From Streptomyces sp. WMMC500 (lineage in GTDB: Bacteria > Actinomycetota > Actinomycetes > Streptomycetales > Streptomycetaceae): 64,000 nt of DNA. Within the stretch, counting starts at the first letter, position 1, and every line of letters begins with the position of its first letter. A program made the translations under genes and the position numbers. Under the pieces are notes generated by a model, which saw only the letters and a list, made by a program, of their open reading frames with translations, had not been told where the DNA came from and searched no databases. The stretch is from contig NZ_CP114905.1 of the NCBI RefSeq assembly GCF_027497195.1, positions 5,343,001-5,407,000 of the forward strand, read 5' to 3'. This document shows positions 42,225 to 51,431 of the stretch, one piece after another.

Positions 42225-45200
42225 TCACCGCGCTTGCCTGTCCCCCACTCGTTCGTCCAGGTCACGGAGTTTCCGGCGGATCTCCTCGGCGTCCGGATGG
42301 TCGATCGCCTCGAAGGCCGCGAGCGCCTGCCGCCAGGTGGTGTGGGCGCCCTCCGGGTCACCGGTGTCGAGGAGGACGTCGCCGAGGTGGTCGAGGGTGC
42401 CGCCCTCGACCCAGCGGTTGCCGACGTCCCGGTGCACGTCGAGCGCCTGGCGGTAGTGCTCGATCGCGTCGTCGTGGCGGTGGAGCCGGTACCGGACCGT
42501 GCCGAGGATGTCGAGCGTGATGCCCTCGACCCAGCGGTCGCCGATGGCGCGCAGGACGGTCAGCGCCTCCTGGAGGTGGTCGGTGGCCTCGTCGTACCGG
42601 CCGAGCCGCTGGTAGGCGTCGCCGAGGTTGACCAGGACGACGCCCGTCCCCCAGGGGTTGCCGCTGGCCCGGTGCAGTGCCAGCGCGCGGCGGCCGTACT
42701 CGACGGCCTTGTCGTACCGGCCGGCCTCGAGGAACGTGTGGCCCAGGTTGGTCAGGGCCCGCGACCTGCCCCGGATGTCACCGAGTTCCCGCCACAGGAT
42801 CATCGACCGGCGGAGGTGGACGACGGCCTCGTCGAACTGGCGCATCGATGTCAGCGCGGCGGCCACGTCGCCGTGGCTCCACGCCTGCCCGACCGGGTCG
42901 CGGTCCTCGCGGGCGGCGCGGAGGGAGGTGCTGGCGACGTCGAGCCAGTCGTGGAGGTGGCTGCGGATGGAGAAGAATCCCCACAGTGCGGCGGTCAGCC
43001 GCCACGCCATGTCCGGGCGGCCGGTCGCTGCGGCCTGGTGGACCGCGGCGACCAGGTTGGGGCGTTCGGTCTCGCACCACTTCAGGGCCTGGTCGTACGC
43101 GGTGAACGCCAGCGGACGACAGCCCGGCGGCGGCGGGGCGATCGGCACCCGGCGGCGGTGCGGGGCGAGGTGGGGATAGGAGGCGTCCGCGGTGTGCAGG
43201 TACCAGGACAGCAACCGCTCCACCGCCCGCTCCCGCTCCCCCTCCGACTCCTGTGAGCGCACGCGCTCGGCGGCGTAGACCCGCAGCAGGTCGTGCAGGG
43301 TGTAGCGGCCCGGTGTGTGCTCGGTGAGCAGGTGGGCGCGGGTGAGTTCGCTGAGCAGGCCGCGGGTCTCGCGCGGCGGCAGCCCGGCCAGGGCGGCCGC
43401 CGCGGGCACGGAGATGTCGCGCCCCGGGTGCAGGCCCAGCAGCCGGAACAGCCGGGCGGCGGGGACCGGCAGCGCCTCGTACGACGTGGCGAAGACGGCC
43501 CGTACGTCCGTGCCGAGGTCTCCACCGGTGAAGGCGTCGAGACTGTCCCGGCTGTCACGCAGCTCCCCGGCGATGGCCTTCAGCGGGAACCCGGGGTAGG
43601 TGGCCGCCCGGGCGGCGACGATGGCCAGGGCCAAAGGCAGCCGGGCGCAGCGCGCGATGATCTCCTTCGTCGCCTGGGGTTCCGCCATCAGCCGTGTGGC
43701 ACCGATGCGCCGCACCAGAAAGCCGTGCGCCTCGGTGGCCGTCAGTGGACTCAGCGTCAGCGGCTGCGCCCCGTAGCCGGCGATCAGGTGGGTGAGCTGG
43801 CTGCGGCTGGTGACGATGACCAGGCAGCCGGAGGCACCCGGCAGCAGCGGCAGGACCTGCTCGCTGTCGCGGGCGTTGTCCAGGACGATGAGCATCCGCC
43901 GGGTCGTGAGCAGGCTGCGGTACAGTGCCGCCTGCGCCTCCAGGTCAGCGGGGATACGCCGTGAGGGAACCCCCAGCGCGTCGAGAAAGACACGGACGGC
44001 CTCCGCCGGCGGCACCGCGGACCCGGCCGCGTCGAAGCCCCGCAGATCGATGTAGAGCTGCCCGTCCGGATAGCGGTGGGCAATCCGATGCGCCCAGTGC
44101 ACGGCAAGAGCCGTCTTCCCGATACCCGCCATACCACCGATGGTGCTGATCAGCACGGTGGCCGGCTCCGTACCGTCGTCCGGCAGCAGGGCCTCGGCCC
44201 GCTGCAGTTCGGCCTCCCGGCCGGTGAAGGCGGCCAGGTCGGCGGGCAGTTGCGCAGGGCGGAGTGGAATCCTGGCGGTCGCAGACGTCCCGTCCTCGGA
44301 CTCCGGGCCAGGGGAGGACCGGTCGGGGGGGAGATGTGCCGGCCGGGGCGCCTGCCCGGTGGCCGCGGGCCCGGTCGGATCGGCCTCCTCTCCCGGCGCG
44401 GAGGGGGCGAGTGACTCGTCGGCCGACAGAATGCGGTGATGCAGCTCCTTCAGCGACACGCCGGGCTCGATGCCCAGCTCCGTTACCAGGGTGCGGCGCG
44501 TCCTGCGGTACGCGGCCAGCGCCTCGGCCTGCCGCCCGGACCGGTACAGCGCCAGCATGAGCAGCCAGCACAGCCGTTCCCGTAGCGGGTGCTCACCGGT
44601 CAGCGCGGTCAGCTCGGCGATCAGTTCGCTGTGGCGGCCGAGCTGGAGATCGACCTCCAGACGGGTCTCCAGCGCGGCGAGCCGCTGCTCCGCCAGCCGG
44701 GAGCGCTCGGCCTGCGCCAGTGGCCCGGGCAGGCCGGCCAGCGCCACACCCTGCCACCCGTCGAGCGCGGCGCGCAGTAGCTCCGCAGCACCCTGCACCG
44801 CATCAGCGGCGCGCAGCTTCTTCGCCTCGGCGACCCGCCGCTCGAACACGCCCAGATCCAGGGCGCGTTCCGGAACGCGCGCCAGATATCCGTCCGCGGC
44901 CGAGACGATCACCTGGTACGACCCGCCGGCGTCGTGTCCGGGTTCCAGTACCTTGCGCAGCCGCGAGGCATAGGTGCGCAGCACGGACACGGCCGCGGGA
45001 GGTGGCCCGTCACCCCATACGGCGTCCACGAGTTCGGCGACGGTGACGGGCCGCCCACGCCGCAGCAACAGGGCCGCCAGCACCGCTCGTTGCTGTGGGG
45101 AGCCCAGCTCCACTTCGCGATCACCGCGCCATGCCCTGACCGGCCCCAGTACGGCGAAACGCAGCGATTCCCCGTAGGCTCCCGGCCCTTCCCGGTGATC

Positions 45201-45257
45201 TGTCACCCGCGGGGCTTCTGGGCCGATCGCGTCCGCTGGACCACGTGTCGTCTTCAT
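42225..45257 (-). CDS. AfsR-like regulator: SARP DNA-binding/BTAD, NB-ARC ATPase, TPR (copy 2)
   Basis: The product is 1010 residues. It has the same order as the gene at 13696: winged helix (LRFAVLGPVRAWRGDREVEL), BTAD, NB-ARC with Walker A GMAGIGKTA at about 374 and LIVLDNARDSEQVLPLLPG, then C-terminal TPRs (LVNLGDAYQRLGRYDEATDH). Long stretches are identical to copy 1, for example AERVRSQESEGERERAVERL. Start chosen at ATG 45257; an upstream ATG at 45293 adds 12 residues, and neither has a strong ribosome site. The two copies face each other across the secretion locus as a 3-kb inverted repeat. Confidence 0.89.
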   Translation of the reverse strand: MKTTRGPADAIGPEAPRVTDHREGPGAYGESLRFAVLGPVRAWRGDREVELGSPQQRAVLAALLLRRGRPVTVAELVDAVWGDGPPPAAVSVLRTYASRLRKVLEPGHDAGGSYQVIVSAADGYLARVPERALDLGVFERRVAEAKKLRAADAVQGAAELLRAALDGWQGVALAGLPGPLAQAERSRLAEQRLAALETRLEVDLQLGRHSELIAELTALTGEHPLRERLCWLLMLALYRSGRQAEALAAYRRTRRTLVTELGIEPGVSLKELHHRILSADESLAPSAPGEEADPTGPAATGQAPRPAHLPPDRSSPGPESEDGTSATARIPLRPAQLPADLAAFTGREAELQRAEALLPDDGTEPATVLISTIGGMAGIGKTALAVHWAHRIAHRYPDGQLYIDLRGFDAAGSAVPPAEAVRVFLDALGVPSRRIPADLEAQAALYRSLLTTRRMLIVLDNARDSEQVLPLLPGASGCLVIVTSRSQLTHLIAGYGAQPLTLSPLTATEAHGFLVRRIGATRLMAEPQATKEIIARCARLPLALAIVAARAATYPGFPLKAIAGELRDSRDSLDAFTGGDLGTDVRAVFATSYEALPVPAARLFRLLGLHPGRDISVPAAAALAGLPPRETRGLLSELTRAHLLTEHTPGRYTLHDLLRVYAAERVRSQESEGERERAVERLLSWYLHTADASYPHLAPHRRRVPIAPPPPGCRPLAFTAYDQALKWCETERPNLVAAVHQAAATGRPDMAWRLTAALWGFFSIRSHLHDWLDVASTSLRAAREDRDPVGQAWSHGDVAAALTSMRQFDEAVVHLRRSMILWRELGDIRGRSRALTNLGHTFLEAGRYDKAVEYGRRALALHRASGNPWGTGVVLVNLGDAYQRLGRYDEATDHLQEALTVLRAIGDRWVEGITLDILGTVRYRLHRHDDAIEHYRQALDVHRDVGNRWVEGGTLDHLGDVLLDTGDPEGAHTTWRQALAAFEAIDHPDAEEIRRKLRDLDERVGDRQAR

Positions 45258-45668
45258 GATGATGATCACTTTCTGCCGGGCGTACCGGTACATAAAGGAG
45301 AAGTGGGGGACAGAGTTTTCTCATTCGGGCAGCCGGAATCGACCGCGATGGCGGCGTCCGTGAGGGGGGGCAGTGCGGTCGGGGTGGCCACCGCCCGGCG
45401 CTACGCCCCAGAAGCGATCACCCTGCGGTGCTCACACCGCGGGTGTCAGGCGCGCGGGCGGTCGTGTGTCCGATGGCCGGCGGGATGAGCCGGGCGGGTT
45501 GACGCGGCCCTGGCCGATCCCGGCGATGTCGGTACGACGCCCGTAGGCGTCCGGTGGCAGCGGCGGAGATGGGCGGCAGCAGTGCACGCGCCGTGGTGGT
45601 CAGCCTGATCGTGCCGGCCGATGCCGCCCATCTCGTCCTCCTGGCTGTGGGGCCGGGTGTGGTGGGGG
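45258..45668. other. Intergenic region, nothing recognised
   Basis: About 410 bases between two minus-strand genes. It should include the AfsR-like promoter. No gene, operator or convincing hairpin was recognised. Confidence 0.5.
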
Positions 45669-46181
45669 TCAGGGGTTTGTCTGAAGGAGGTGTGGGGGGA
45701 TCGTCTCGGTGGCGGCGAGTGGGGGGCCGAGGACGATCTGTCCGTTGGCGGCGGCTGCTTTGCCGAGGGCTTGGGGGGTGACGGTCCAGTCGGCGGGCTT
45801 GGGGTGGGATCGGTTCCAGCCGGCGTCGCGGAAGAAGCCCTCCATGCCCGAGGGGGTGGCGAGGGCGAGCATGTCGACGTTGTCGGTGGTGAAGCGGTAG
45901 GCGTGGGGGATGTTGCGGGGGAGGAAGGCGATGCCGCCGGCGTGGAGTTCGTGCCGGCGGTCGCCGATCCAGACCAGGCCGCTGCCGCTGAGCATCACGA
46001 AGATCTCGTCCTCGTGGGGGTGGACGTGTACCGGTGACGCGGTGGGGGTCGGCACGGTCGAGCGGAACATGCTGACGTGGCCGCCGGTGTGCTTCGCGTC
46101 GAGCAGGATCTCCATGATCCCGCCACCGATCCACTCCAGTTGCTCATGCTCGCCGGCTTGGGCCACATAGGGAGTACTCAC
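45669..46181 (-). CDS. Cupin-domain protein
   Basis: The product is 170 residues. One cupin barrel is clear: SPVHVHPHEDEIFVMLSGSG gives metal ligands His, His and Glu, and GGIAFLPRNIPHAYRFTT gives the last His. A C-terminal segment (GMEGFFRDAGWNRSHPKP) is typical of cupins related to quercetin dioxygenase-like proteins. The GTG start is preceded by GAGGAAGGAA. Upstream lies the CCCAGA-AA-TCTGGG palindrome that is also found before the reductase/LuxR pair at 50.3 kb, so it is probably controlled by the same LuxR regulator. Confidence 0.88.
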   Translation of the reverse strand: MSTPYVAQAGEHEQLEWIGGGIMEILLDAKHTGGHVSMFRSTVPTPTASPVHVHPHEDEIFVMLSGSGLVWIGDRRHELHAGGIAFLPRNIPHAYRFTTDNVDMLALATPSGMEGFFRDAGWNRSHPKPADWTVTPQALGKAAAANGQIVLGPPLAATETIPPHLLQTNP

Positions 46182-46251
46182 TGCGTTCCTTCCTCGATCT
46201 GACTGACGATCACTGAACGGATGCTAGGCGCGCCGCTCCGGCACCCGGTAT

Positions 46252-46265
46252 CCCAGAAATCTGGG
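46252..46265. promoter_or_regulatory. LuxR-linked palindromic operator, copy 1
   Basis: Palindrome CCCAGA-AA-TCTGGG within GGTATCCCAGAAATCTGGGG, 71 bases upstream of the cupin start. The same 20 bases recur at 50321-50340, between an NmrA-like reductase and the LuxR gene. Confidence 0.7.
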
Positions 46266-46345
46266 GACCTTCATCGAGCGGATGTACCGGCTCAGTCAGT
46301 CCGGACTCGCGGACGTTACAGATCGCATCCGGTCGGACTGCTGAC
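46266..46345 (+). pseudogene. Remnant of a luxR gene start
   Basis: About 80 bases after the palindrome resemble the beginning of the luxR gene at 50364: CATCGAGCGGAT, then GCTCAG and GGACTCGCGGACG occur in the same order in both. No longer reading frame follows, so this is a truncated duplicate of the regulator that presumably once faced the cupin gene. Confidence 0.6.
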
Positions 46346-46902
46346 GTGGCGCTGAGCCCTGAAGAGACAGGCGCGACCCGGTCCCCCACCCGCAGGAGAG
46401 GGACGGGCCGCGGCGTGTGTACGGTCGTCGGTTCGGCTCGGCAGACGCCGGGGCACGGGCGCCGGCGGGCTACGGCCCGTGCTGTGGGCGCGGCCGGGCT
46501 CCGACCCGTCAGCGTCACCTCGACGGTGGTCTCGCCGCCTGTCGGGCCTGCGGGGCGGGGTGGCTCGGGCCTCCGTACGGAGACTCCTGAGCAGAGGGCC
46601 GGCGTGAGTAGGCCGGAGGGGGAGTCGGTGGAGGAGCCGTGCGCCAGTGCTCCATTGATGGCATTTGCTCTCCTGTCGATCGTGCAGACGCCCGATGGGA
46701 CGGTCCGCCCCGGGACTCCCCCTGTACGACTACACGGGACCAAGGCGAGAAGAGTTCACTCGTGCCGGCCGGGCTGTCGACGCCGGGCGGTGCCGGCAGC
46801 CTTACCCGGTCCGCGCACCGGCCGGGAGGGTGAGACCGCGCTGGCCTATGCTGGCCGCGGGGGAAGGGCGCCACGGCGCCAACGCCGACAGAGGGAGCAG
46901 TT
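46346..46902. other. Intergenic region before the ECF sigma gene
   Basis: About 550 bases without a supportable gene; probably the sigma factor promoter at its right end. Open frames look like GC-driven chance frames. Confidence 0.45.
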
Positions 46903-47592
46903 GTGGGGGCGCGTGCGGGCCTCCCGCCTGACGAGGTGCTGGTAGCGCGCCTGCGGGCGGGCGACGAGGAAGCCTTCGCGCTGGTGCTGGACGCCTGGTC
47001 GGCGCGGATGGTGCGACTGGCCATGTCCTTTGTCTCGACGCGGGATTCGGCCGAGGAAGTCGTCCAGGAGACCTGGCTGGCAGTGATCAGAGGGATCGAC
47101 CGCTTCGAGGGCAGGTCGGCGCTGAAGACCTGGGTCTACCGCATCCTGGTCAACACCGCCAAGGCGCGCGGGGTTCGCGAGCACCGGACGGTGCCGTTCA
47201 CGAGTCTGCTGCCGGAGGACGAGGGACCGACCGTCGATCCGTCGAGGTTCCAGTCGTCCCGGGATCCGGACCCGGGCCACTGGACGTCCGCCGAGAAGCC
47301 GCAGCCATGGCAGACCCCCGAGGGACAGGCGCTGCGCGGTGAGGCCCGGGCGGTGATCACAGCGGCGCTCGCCGATCTGCCGGCTCGGCTGCGGACCGTC
47401 ATCACCCTGCGGGACGTCGAGGGATACGGGTCGCAAGAGGTGTGCTCGCTGCTGGAGATCTCGCCCGGAAACCAGCGGGTGCTCCTGCACCGCGCGCGGG
47501 CCGCTGTCCGCGCCCGGCTGGAGCAGTACTTCACGGGCGCGCAGCCGTCGGCGTTGCGCAGCGCCGGCAGCGGAAGGGATTTGAGCTCATGA
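46903..47592 (+). CDS. ECF-type RNA polymerase sigma factor
   Basis: The product is 229 residues. Region 2 is clear (AFALVLDAWSARMVRLAMSF, AEEVVQETWLAVIRGIDRFE, LKTWVYRILVNTAKARG) and region 4 reads LPARLRTVITLRDVEGYGSQ then VCSLLEISPGNQRVLLHRAR. A 40-residue acidic/Pro linker separates them. The GTG start follows GAGGGAG with a 6-base spacer. Its stop overlaps the ATG of a zinc-finger anti-sigma gene, so the pair is co-translated and the sigma factor is presumably held inactive by its partner until a signal is received. Confidence 0.93.
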   Translation: MGARAGLPPDEVLVARLRAGDEEAFALVLDAWSARMVRLAMSFVSTRDSAEEVVQETWLAVIRGIDRFEGRSALKTWVYRILVNTAKARGVREHRTVPFTSLLPEDEGPTVDPSRFQSSRDPDPGHWTSAEKPQPWQTPEGQALRGEARAVITAALADLPARLRTVITLRDVEGYGSQEVCSLLEISPGNQRVLLHRARAAVRARLEQYFTGAQPSALRSAGSGRDLSS

Positions 47593-47819
47593 CCTGTGCC
47601 GAGTTCGTCGATCTGGTCACGGAGTTCCTCGACGGCGCGCTTCCGCCGCAGGAAGAGATGCGCTTCGTCGAGCACATCGCCTTGTGCGACGGGTGCGAGA
47701 CGTACCTCGGCCAGTTCCGCCAGACCATCGCCACGCTGGGCGAGCTTCCCGCCGAGTCGATCCCGGGGGAGGCGCGGGAGCAACTGCTGACCGCGTTCAA
47801 GGACTGGCGGCAGGGCTGA
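47589..47819 (+). CDS. Zinc-finger (zf-HC2) anti-sigma factor
   Basis: The product is 76 residues. It shows the anti-sigma zinc-binding helix pattern: EFVDLVTEFLDGALPPQEEM followed by FVEHIALCDGCETYL, with His-x3-Cys-x2-Cys. No membrane segment follows, so it is a soluble anti-sigma of the RsrA-like small type, possibly redox-sensitive; that last point is inference from family members. The ATG overlaps the sigma stop (ATGA). Confidence 0.92.
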   Translation: MTCAEFVDLVTEFLDGALPPQEEMRFVEHIALCDGCETYLGQFRQTIATLGELPAESIPGEAREQLLTAFKDWRQG

Positions 47820-47895
47820 GCCGTCCGCGGGACATGCCGCCGGGCCTGCCGCATTCGCAGCGACAGACCCGGAGTCGGCAGAGTCGGAGACCCGG

Positions 47896-49014
47896 CTACC
47901 GGATGACCGCCAGACCGGATGTGCTCGCAGGCAGGCCGGAGACCGGGACGACCGGGCTGCCGATCCTGCCGCCGTCCTTGAGCGGGATGGCGCTGACGTG
48001 ACCCTGGCTGTTGTCCAGGACCCACAGGACGCGGCCGCCGACCTCGGCGTCGATCGGGGCGCCGCCCGGGGTGGCGGCGGCGCCGTCGATCAGCTTGAGC
48101 GATCCGTCCGGCCGCACGGCGAGGGACGACATCGTGCCGGAACCGGCGTTGGCCACGTATGCGTACCGCCCGGTTTCGTCCACGGCCACCCAGCAGGCGG
48201 CGCTCTGCCCGGTCGGGATCGCGGGCGTGGTGTTGCGCACGCGGTTGTGCTCCACCTCGTACCCCGTCACGGTGCTGCCGCGCGCCTCGCCCGCCGAGGC
48301 GTTGGACACCACCGCGACCCCGCCGCGTCCGAAGGCGAAGCCGAACGGGGTGACGCCGGTGGCCGCGGTGGCCCTGGCCGGGCCGGGTCGGCCGAAGATG
48401 TCCAGCGGCAGGACGTCGATGGTGTGGGTGTTCCGCTCGGTCACGATGAGCGCCCGGCCGTCCGGGACGACCCCGATCTGCGCGGGGTTCGAACCCTGGG
48501 ACGACAGCGGGCGGCTGCCCACGGCCACCAGGCGACCGCCCAGCAGCCGGAACGCCGTGACCTCGTCTTCGCCCACGACGTACACGGCGCTGCCGCGGGT
48601 GGCGACGCTCACCGGGTTCTCTCCGGTCTCGGCGGTGCTGAGCAGCCGCAGCCGCCCGTCCGGGCGGACCGCGAAAGCCGACACGCTCGCCGAGGCCCGG
48701 TTGACCGCGTAGAGCTCGTCGCCGTCGGCACTGGCGGTCACCGCTCCCTGGGAACCGAGCCCGGCGCCGCTCCCCCTGCCGCCGGTGGCGAACGACCCGA
48801 TCGGCGACCCGTCGGACCGGAACCCGAGCACGGCGTTGCCGTCCGCCGCGTTGCTCTGGACGTAGACGTTCGCTCCGCCGTTCCCGTGCTGCGGATGACC
48901 TTGGCCGTGCTCACCGGCGTGCACCGGCGCCGTGAACCCGGCCGCCCCGGCGACCGAGGCGGCAGCCGCCACGGTGACGGTCAGGGTGCGCAAGGCACTT
49001 CGTCTGGAGATCAC
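47896..49014 (-). CDS. Secreted beta-propeller (lactonase-like) protein
   Basis: The product is 372 residues. The N-terminus SRRSALRTLTVTVAAAASVA is a twin-arginine-like signal peptide ending about residue 33. The rest is a seven-blade-type propeller with repeated motifs such as VYVQSNAADGNAVLGFRSDG, ELYAVNRASASVSAFAVRPD and YAYVANAGSGTMSSLAVRPD, as in 6-phosphogluconolactonase-like and YVTN-type proteins. The acidic catalytic residues were not identified, so a binding role is equally possible. The GTG start has GAGGAG with a 5-base spacer. Exported and transcribed alone. Confidence 0.84.
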   Translation of the reverse strand: MISRRSALRTLTVTVAAAASVAGAAGFTAPVHAGEHGQGHPQHGNGGANVYVQSNAADGNAVLGFRSDGSPIGSFATGGRGSGAGLGSQGAVTASADGDELYAVNRASASVSAFAVRPDGRLRLLSTAETGENPVSVATRGSAVYVVGEDEVTAFRLLGGRLVAVGSRPLSSQGSNPAQIGVVPDGRALIVTERNTHTIDVLPLDIFGRPGPARATAATGVTPFGFAFGRGGVAVVSNASAGEARGSTVTGYEVEHNRVRNTTPAIPTGQSAACWVAVDETGRYAYVANAGSGTMSSLAVRPDGSLKLIDGAAATPGGAPIDAEVGGRVLWVLDNSQGHVSAIPLKDGGRIGSPVVPVSGLPASTSGLAVIR

Positions 49015-49208
49015 TGTGCTCCTCAGTTGGTTGTGGGCCGTTGATCGGCCCCCGCATAGCCGACGGGTGGCTGGTCTGCCGCCCGGTGCTCGGACACGGC
49101 GCCGACCCGGCGCTTGTCCTGGCGACAGCGGATTCAGTGTCCGCATGCCGCCTGGCGTTACAGGTGCGTCGTGCGGCCGGGGAGGGCCGAACCGCCGCCG
49201 TCCCCGGA

Positions 49209-50072
49209 TCAGTTGTCGGACAGTTGCTCGCGCAGCGCCGCGCCCAGGGCGACGGGTTCGCGGCCGAGCAGGGTGGCCAGTGCCGGGTCGACGGTGGCGC
49301 ACTCGCCGGCACGGCTGGCGACGAAGAAGCCCAACAGGTTGTACGCCCTCTCTGCGGGAACGCCGTAGCCCGTCATCTCCCGCACAAACTGTTCGTCGGG
49401 TGCGGTGGTCCTCGTCATCGTGCGGCCCGTGATCTCGGTGGCGATACCGGCGATGTCGTCGAAGGTGTGCGCCCGTCCCGCGGTGAGCGGCGGCGTCGGG
49501 CCGTCGAAGCAGCCTTCGTCGGCCAGGATGGCGGCGGTCGCGTCGGCGAGGTCGGCGTGTGTGGTCCAGCAGACCGGCCCGTCCGCGGGGAGCACGAGCT
49601 GGCCGGACTCCAGCGCGTTGCCGAGGAACTGCACCGCGCTGGTGACGTAGAAGCCGTTGCGCAGCGCGGTGAACGGCACGCCGCAGGCGCGCAGCGCTTC
49701 CTCGGTGGCGGCGTGGTCGCGGCAGGCCTGGAAGCGTGCCGAGGCGGCGGCCCCCACCTGGCTGGTGTAGAGGATGCGACGGGCGCCCGCCGCGACGGCC
49801 CCTTCGATCGCGGCGCGGTGCAGCTTGACGCACTCGTCGCCCATTTTGTCGACGGAGATGATGAGCACCTGGGAGGCACCCTCGAAGGCGTGGGCGAGGC
49901 TGGCGGCGTCGGAGAAGTCACCCCGTCGTACACGGACCCCCCGGTCGGCGAACGACTGTGCCTTCTGCGGGTCGCGGACGCTGATGCCGACCTGGTCTGC
50001 CGGCACGCGCGTGAGCAGCCTCTCGACGGTCTGACGCCCCAACTGTCCGGTGGCTCCGGTCACGATGATCAT
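49209..50072 (-). CDS. NmrA-like NAD(P)-binding oxidoreductase (quinone reductase type)
   Basis: The product is 287 residues. It starts with the Rossmann motif MIIVTGATGQLGRQTVERLL and continues VGISVRDPQKAQSFADRGVR, RILYTSQVGAAASARF and FTALRNGFYVTSAVQFLGNA, as in atypical short-chain dehydrogenases related to QorB/NmrA. It probably reduces quinones or senses NADP(H). The ATG has GGAG upstream. It is divergent from the LuxR gene with a palindromic site between them, and is likely regulated by it. Confidence 0.92.
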   Translation of the reverse strand: MIIVTGATGQLGRQTVERLLTRVPADQVGISVRDPQKAQSFADRGVRVRRGDFSDAASLAHAFEGASQVLIISVDKMGDECVKLHRAAIEGAVAAGARRILYTSQVGAAASARFQACRDHAATEEALRACGVPFTALRNGFYVTSAVQFLGNALESGQLVLPADGPVCWTTHADLADATAAILADEGCFDGPTPPLTAGRAHTFDDIAGIATEITGRTMTRTTAPDEQFVREMTGYGVPAERAYNLLGFFVASRAGECATVDPALATLLGREPVALGAALREQLSDN

Positions 50073-50325
50073 GATGTGCTCCAGTGTTACGGCGAACGGA
50101 GTTCGCCTTCAGCTTCTGCTTCTGTCAACGGCTCGGGAACGAGCGGACTGCGTGACTACCGACGTGACCGCCGGCCGTTGCCGGCGGCGCGCTGCCCCCC
50201 GGCGCTGCCTGCCCCGCTTGTGTCCCGCACGACGGGACCGGAGACGGGCTGGTTCAATGCGCGTTGCCTTCCTCGGTCCGACTGGTCACCGGGGATGCTA
50301 GGTACGCCGCTCTGACATGCGGTAT

Positions 50326-50339
50326 CCCAGAAATCTGGG
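50326..50339. promoter_or_regulatory. LuxR-linked palindromic operator, copy 2
   Basis: CCCAGA-AA-TCTGGG 25 bases before the LuxR start and about 250 bases upstream of the divergent reductase. The surrounding ATGCTAGG-N2-CGCCGCTC block is also conserved with the copy at 46252. Confidence 0.72.
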
Positions 50340-50363
50340 GAACTCCGGGGATAGGCTGGGCGG

Positions 50364-51383
50364 GTGCGGAGGCTACAGAGCGACATCGAGCGGATATGCC
50401 AGCTCAGCCTGGACTCGCGGACGCTGCGCTCCCGCGTGGTCGCCCGGCTGGGCCAGGACGTCGCCTACGACGCGTTCTGCTTCGGCACCATCGATCCGTG
50501 GACGCTGCTGCTCACCGACGACGTCTCCGACGGCATTCCGCCCGGCAACGCGGAGCTCGCGTCGCACAACGAGTACCTCGTCCCGGACGTCGACAAGTTC
50601 GCGGACCTGGCGCGGACCGGCCGCACAGTCGGCATTCTCGGCGTCAGCTCCGGCGGTGACCTGAGTGTGAGCGAACGCCTGCGCACCGTCCTGCCGGCCA
50701 TCGACGTCCAGCACGAGTTGCGTGCCGTGTTCCTGGCAGACGGTGAGTGCTGGGGCGCGCTGTCCCTGTTCCGGCGCGGCGACCGGGCGGACTTCACACC
50801 CCGGGAGGCGGAGCTGGTGCACGCGCTGTCACGGCCGGTCGCGGTCGCGCTGCGCTGGGCCTGCGCCAGCGCCGCGCCGGTCGCCCCGGCCGGTCCTGCC
50901 GGGCCCGGCGTCCTGGTGCTCGACGGCGAGGGCCGTACCGTGGTCGCCAACGAGACGGCGCGTCACTGGCTGGACGAACTGGGCACGATGGCCCCGTTCG
51001 AGGTATCGGCGGCGGCCCGGGCCGGACGGGGCGAGGAGGCGTATCTGCGGGTACGGTCCCGCGCCGGGCGGTGGCTGTCGCTGTGGGGCTCGCCGCTCGA
51101 CGCTGATCCGCACAGCGGCGCGTCGGTCGTCATCCAGCCCACCCCGGCCTCCGACATCACCGAGACGCTGGCCCTCGCGTATGAGCTGACGGTGCGGGAG
51201 CGGGAGATTCTGGAGCAGGTGATCTCCGGCCGGTCATCGACGGGGATCGCCTCCGCGCTGACCATGTCCCAGTACACCGTGCAAGACCATTTGAAGTCCA
51301 TCTTCGCCAAGTTCGGCGTGCGCAGCCGCGGGCAGTTGGTCGCGCGCGCCCTGGGTATCCCCGTGGACGCTGCGCCTCAGTAA
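50364..51383 (+). CDS. LuxR-family regulator with GAF-like sensor
   Basis: The product is 339 residues. The N-terminal 170 residues have GAF-like character (VAYDAFCFGTIDPWTLLLTD, HELRAVFLADGECWGALSLF, FTPREAELVHALSRPVAVAL). A PAS-like middle follows (GPGVLVLDGEGRTVVANETA). The C-terminal helix-turn-helix is clear: YELTVREREILEQVISGRSS and MSQYTVQDHLKSIFAKFGVR. The GTG start at 50364 is supported by the conserved reading of the remnant at 46.3 kb. It probably controls the divergent reductase and, through the identical palindrome, the cupin. Confidence 0.9.
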   Translation: MRRLQSDIERICQLSLDSRTLRSRVVARLGQDVAYDAFCFGTIDPWTLLLTDDVSDGIPPGNAELASHNEYLVPDVDKFADLARTGRTVGILGVSSGGDLSVSERLRTVLPAIDVQHELRAVFLADGECWGALSLFRRGDRADFTPREAELVHALSRPVAVALRWACASAAPVAPAGPAGPGVLVLDGEGRTVVANETARHWLDELGTMAPFEVSAAARAGRGEEAYLRVRSRAGRWLSLWGSPLDADPHSGASVVIQPTPASDITETLALAYELTVREREILEQVISGRSSTGIASALTMSQYTVQDHLKSIFAKFGVRSRGQLVARALGIPVDAAPQ

Positions 51384-51431
51384 GCCTCTTCAGTCCCGGA
51401 CGGCCCGCGGCATCCGTGAAGCCTGGAATGG

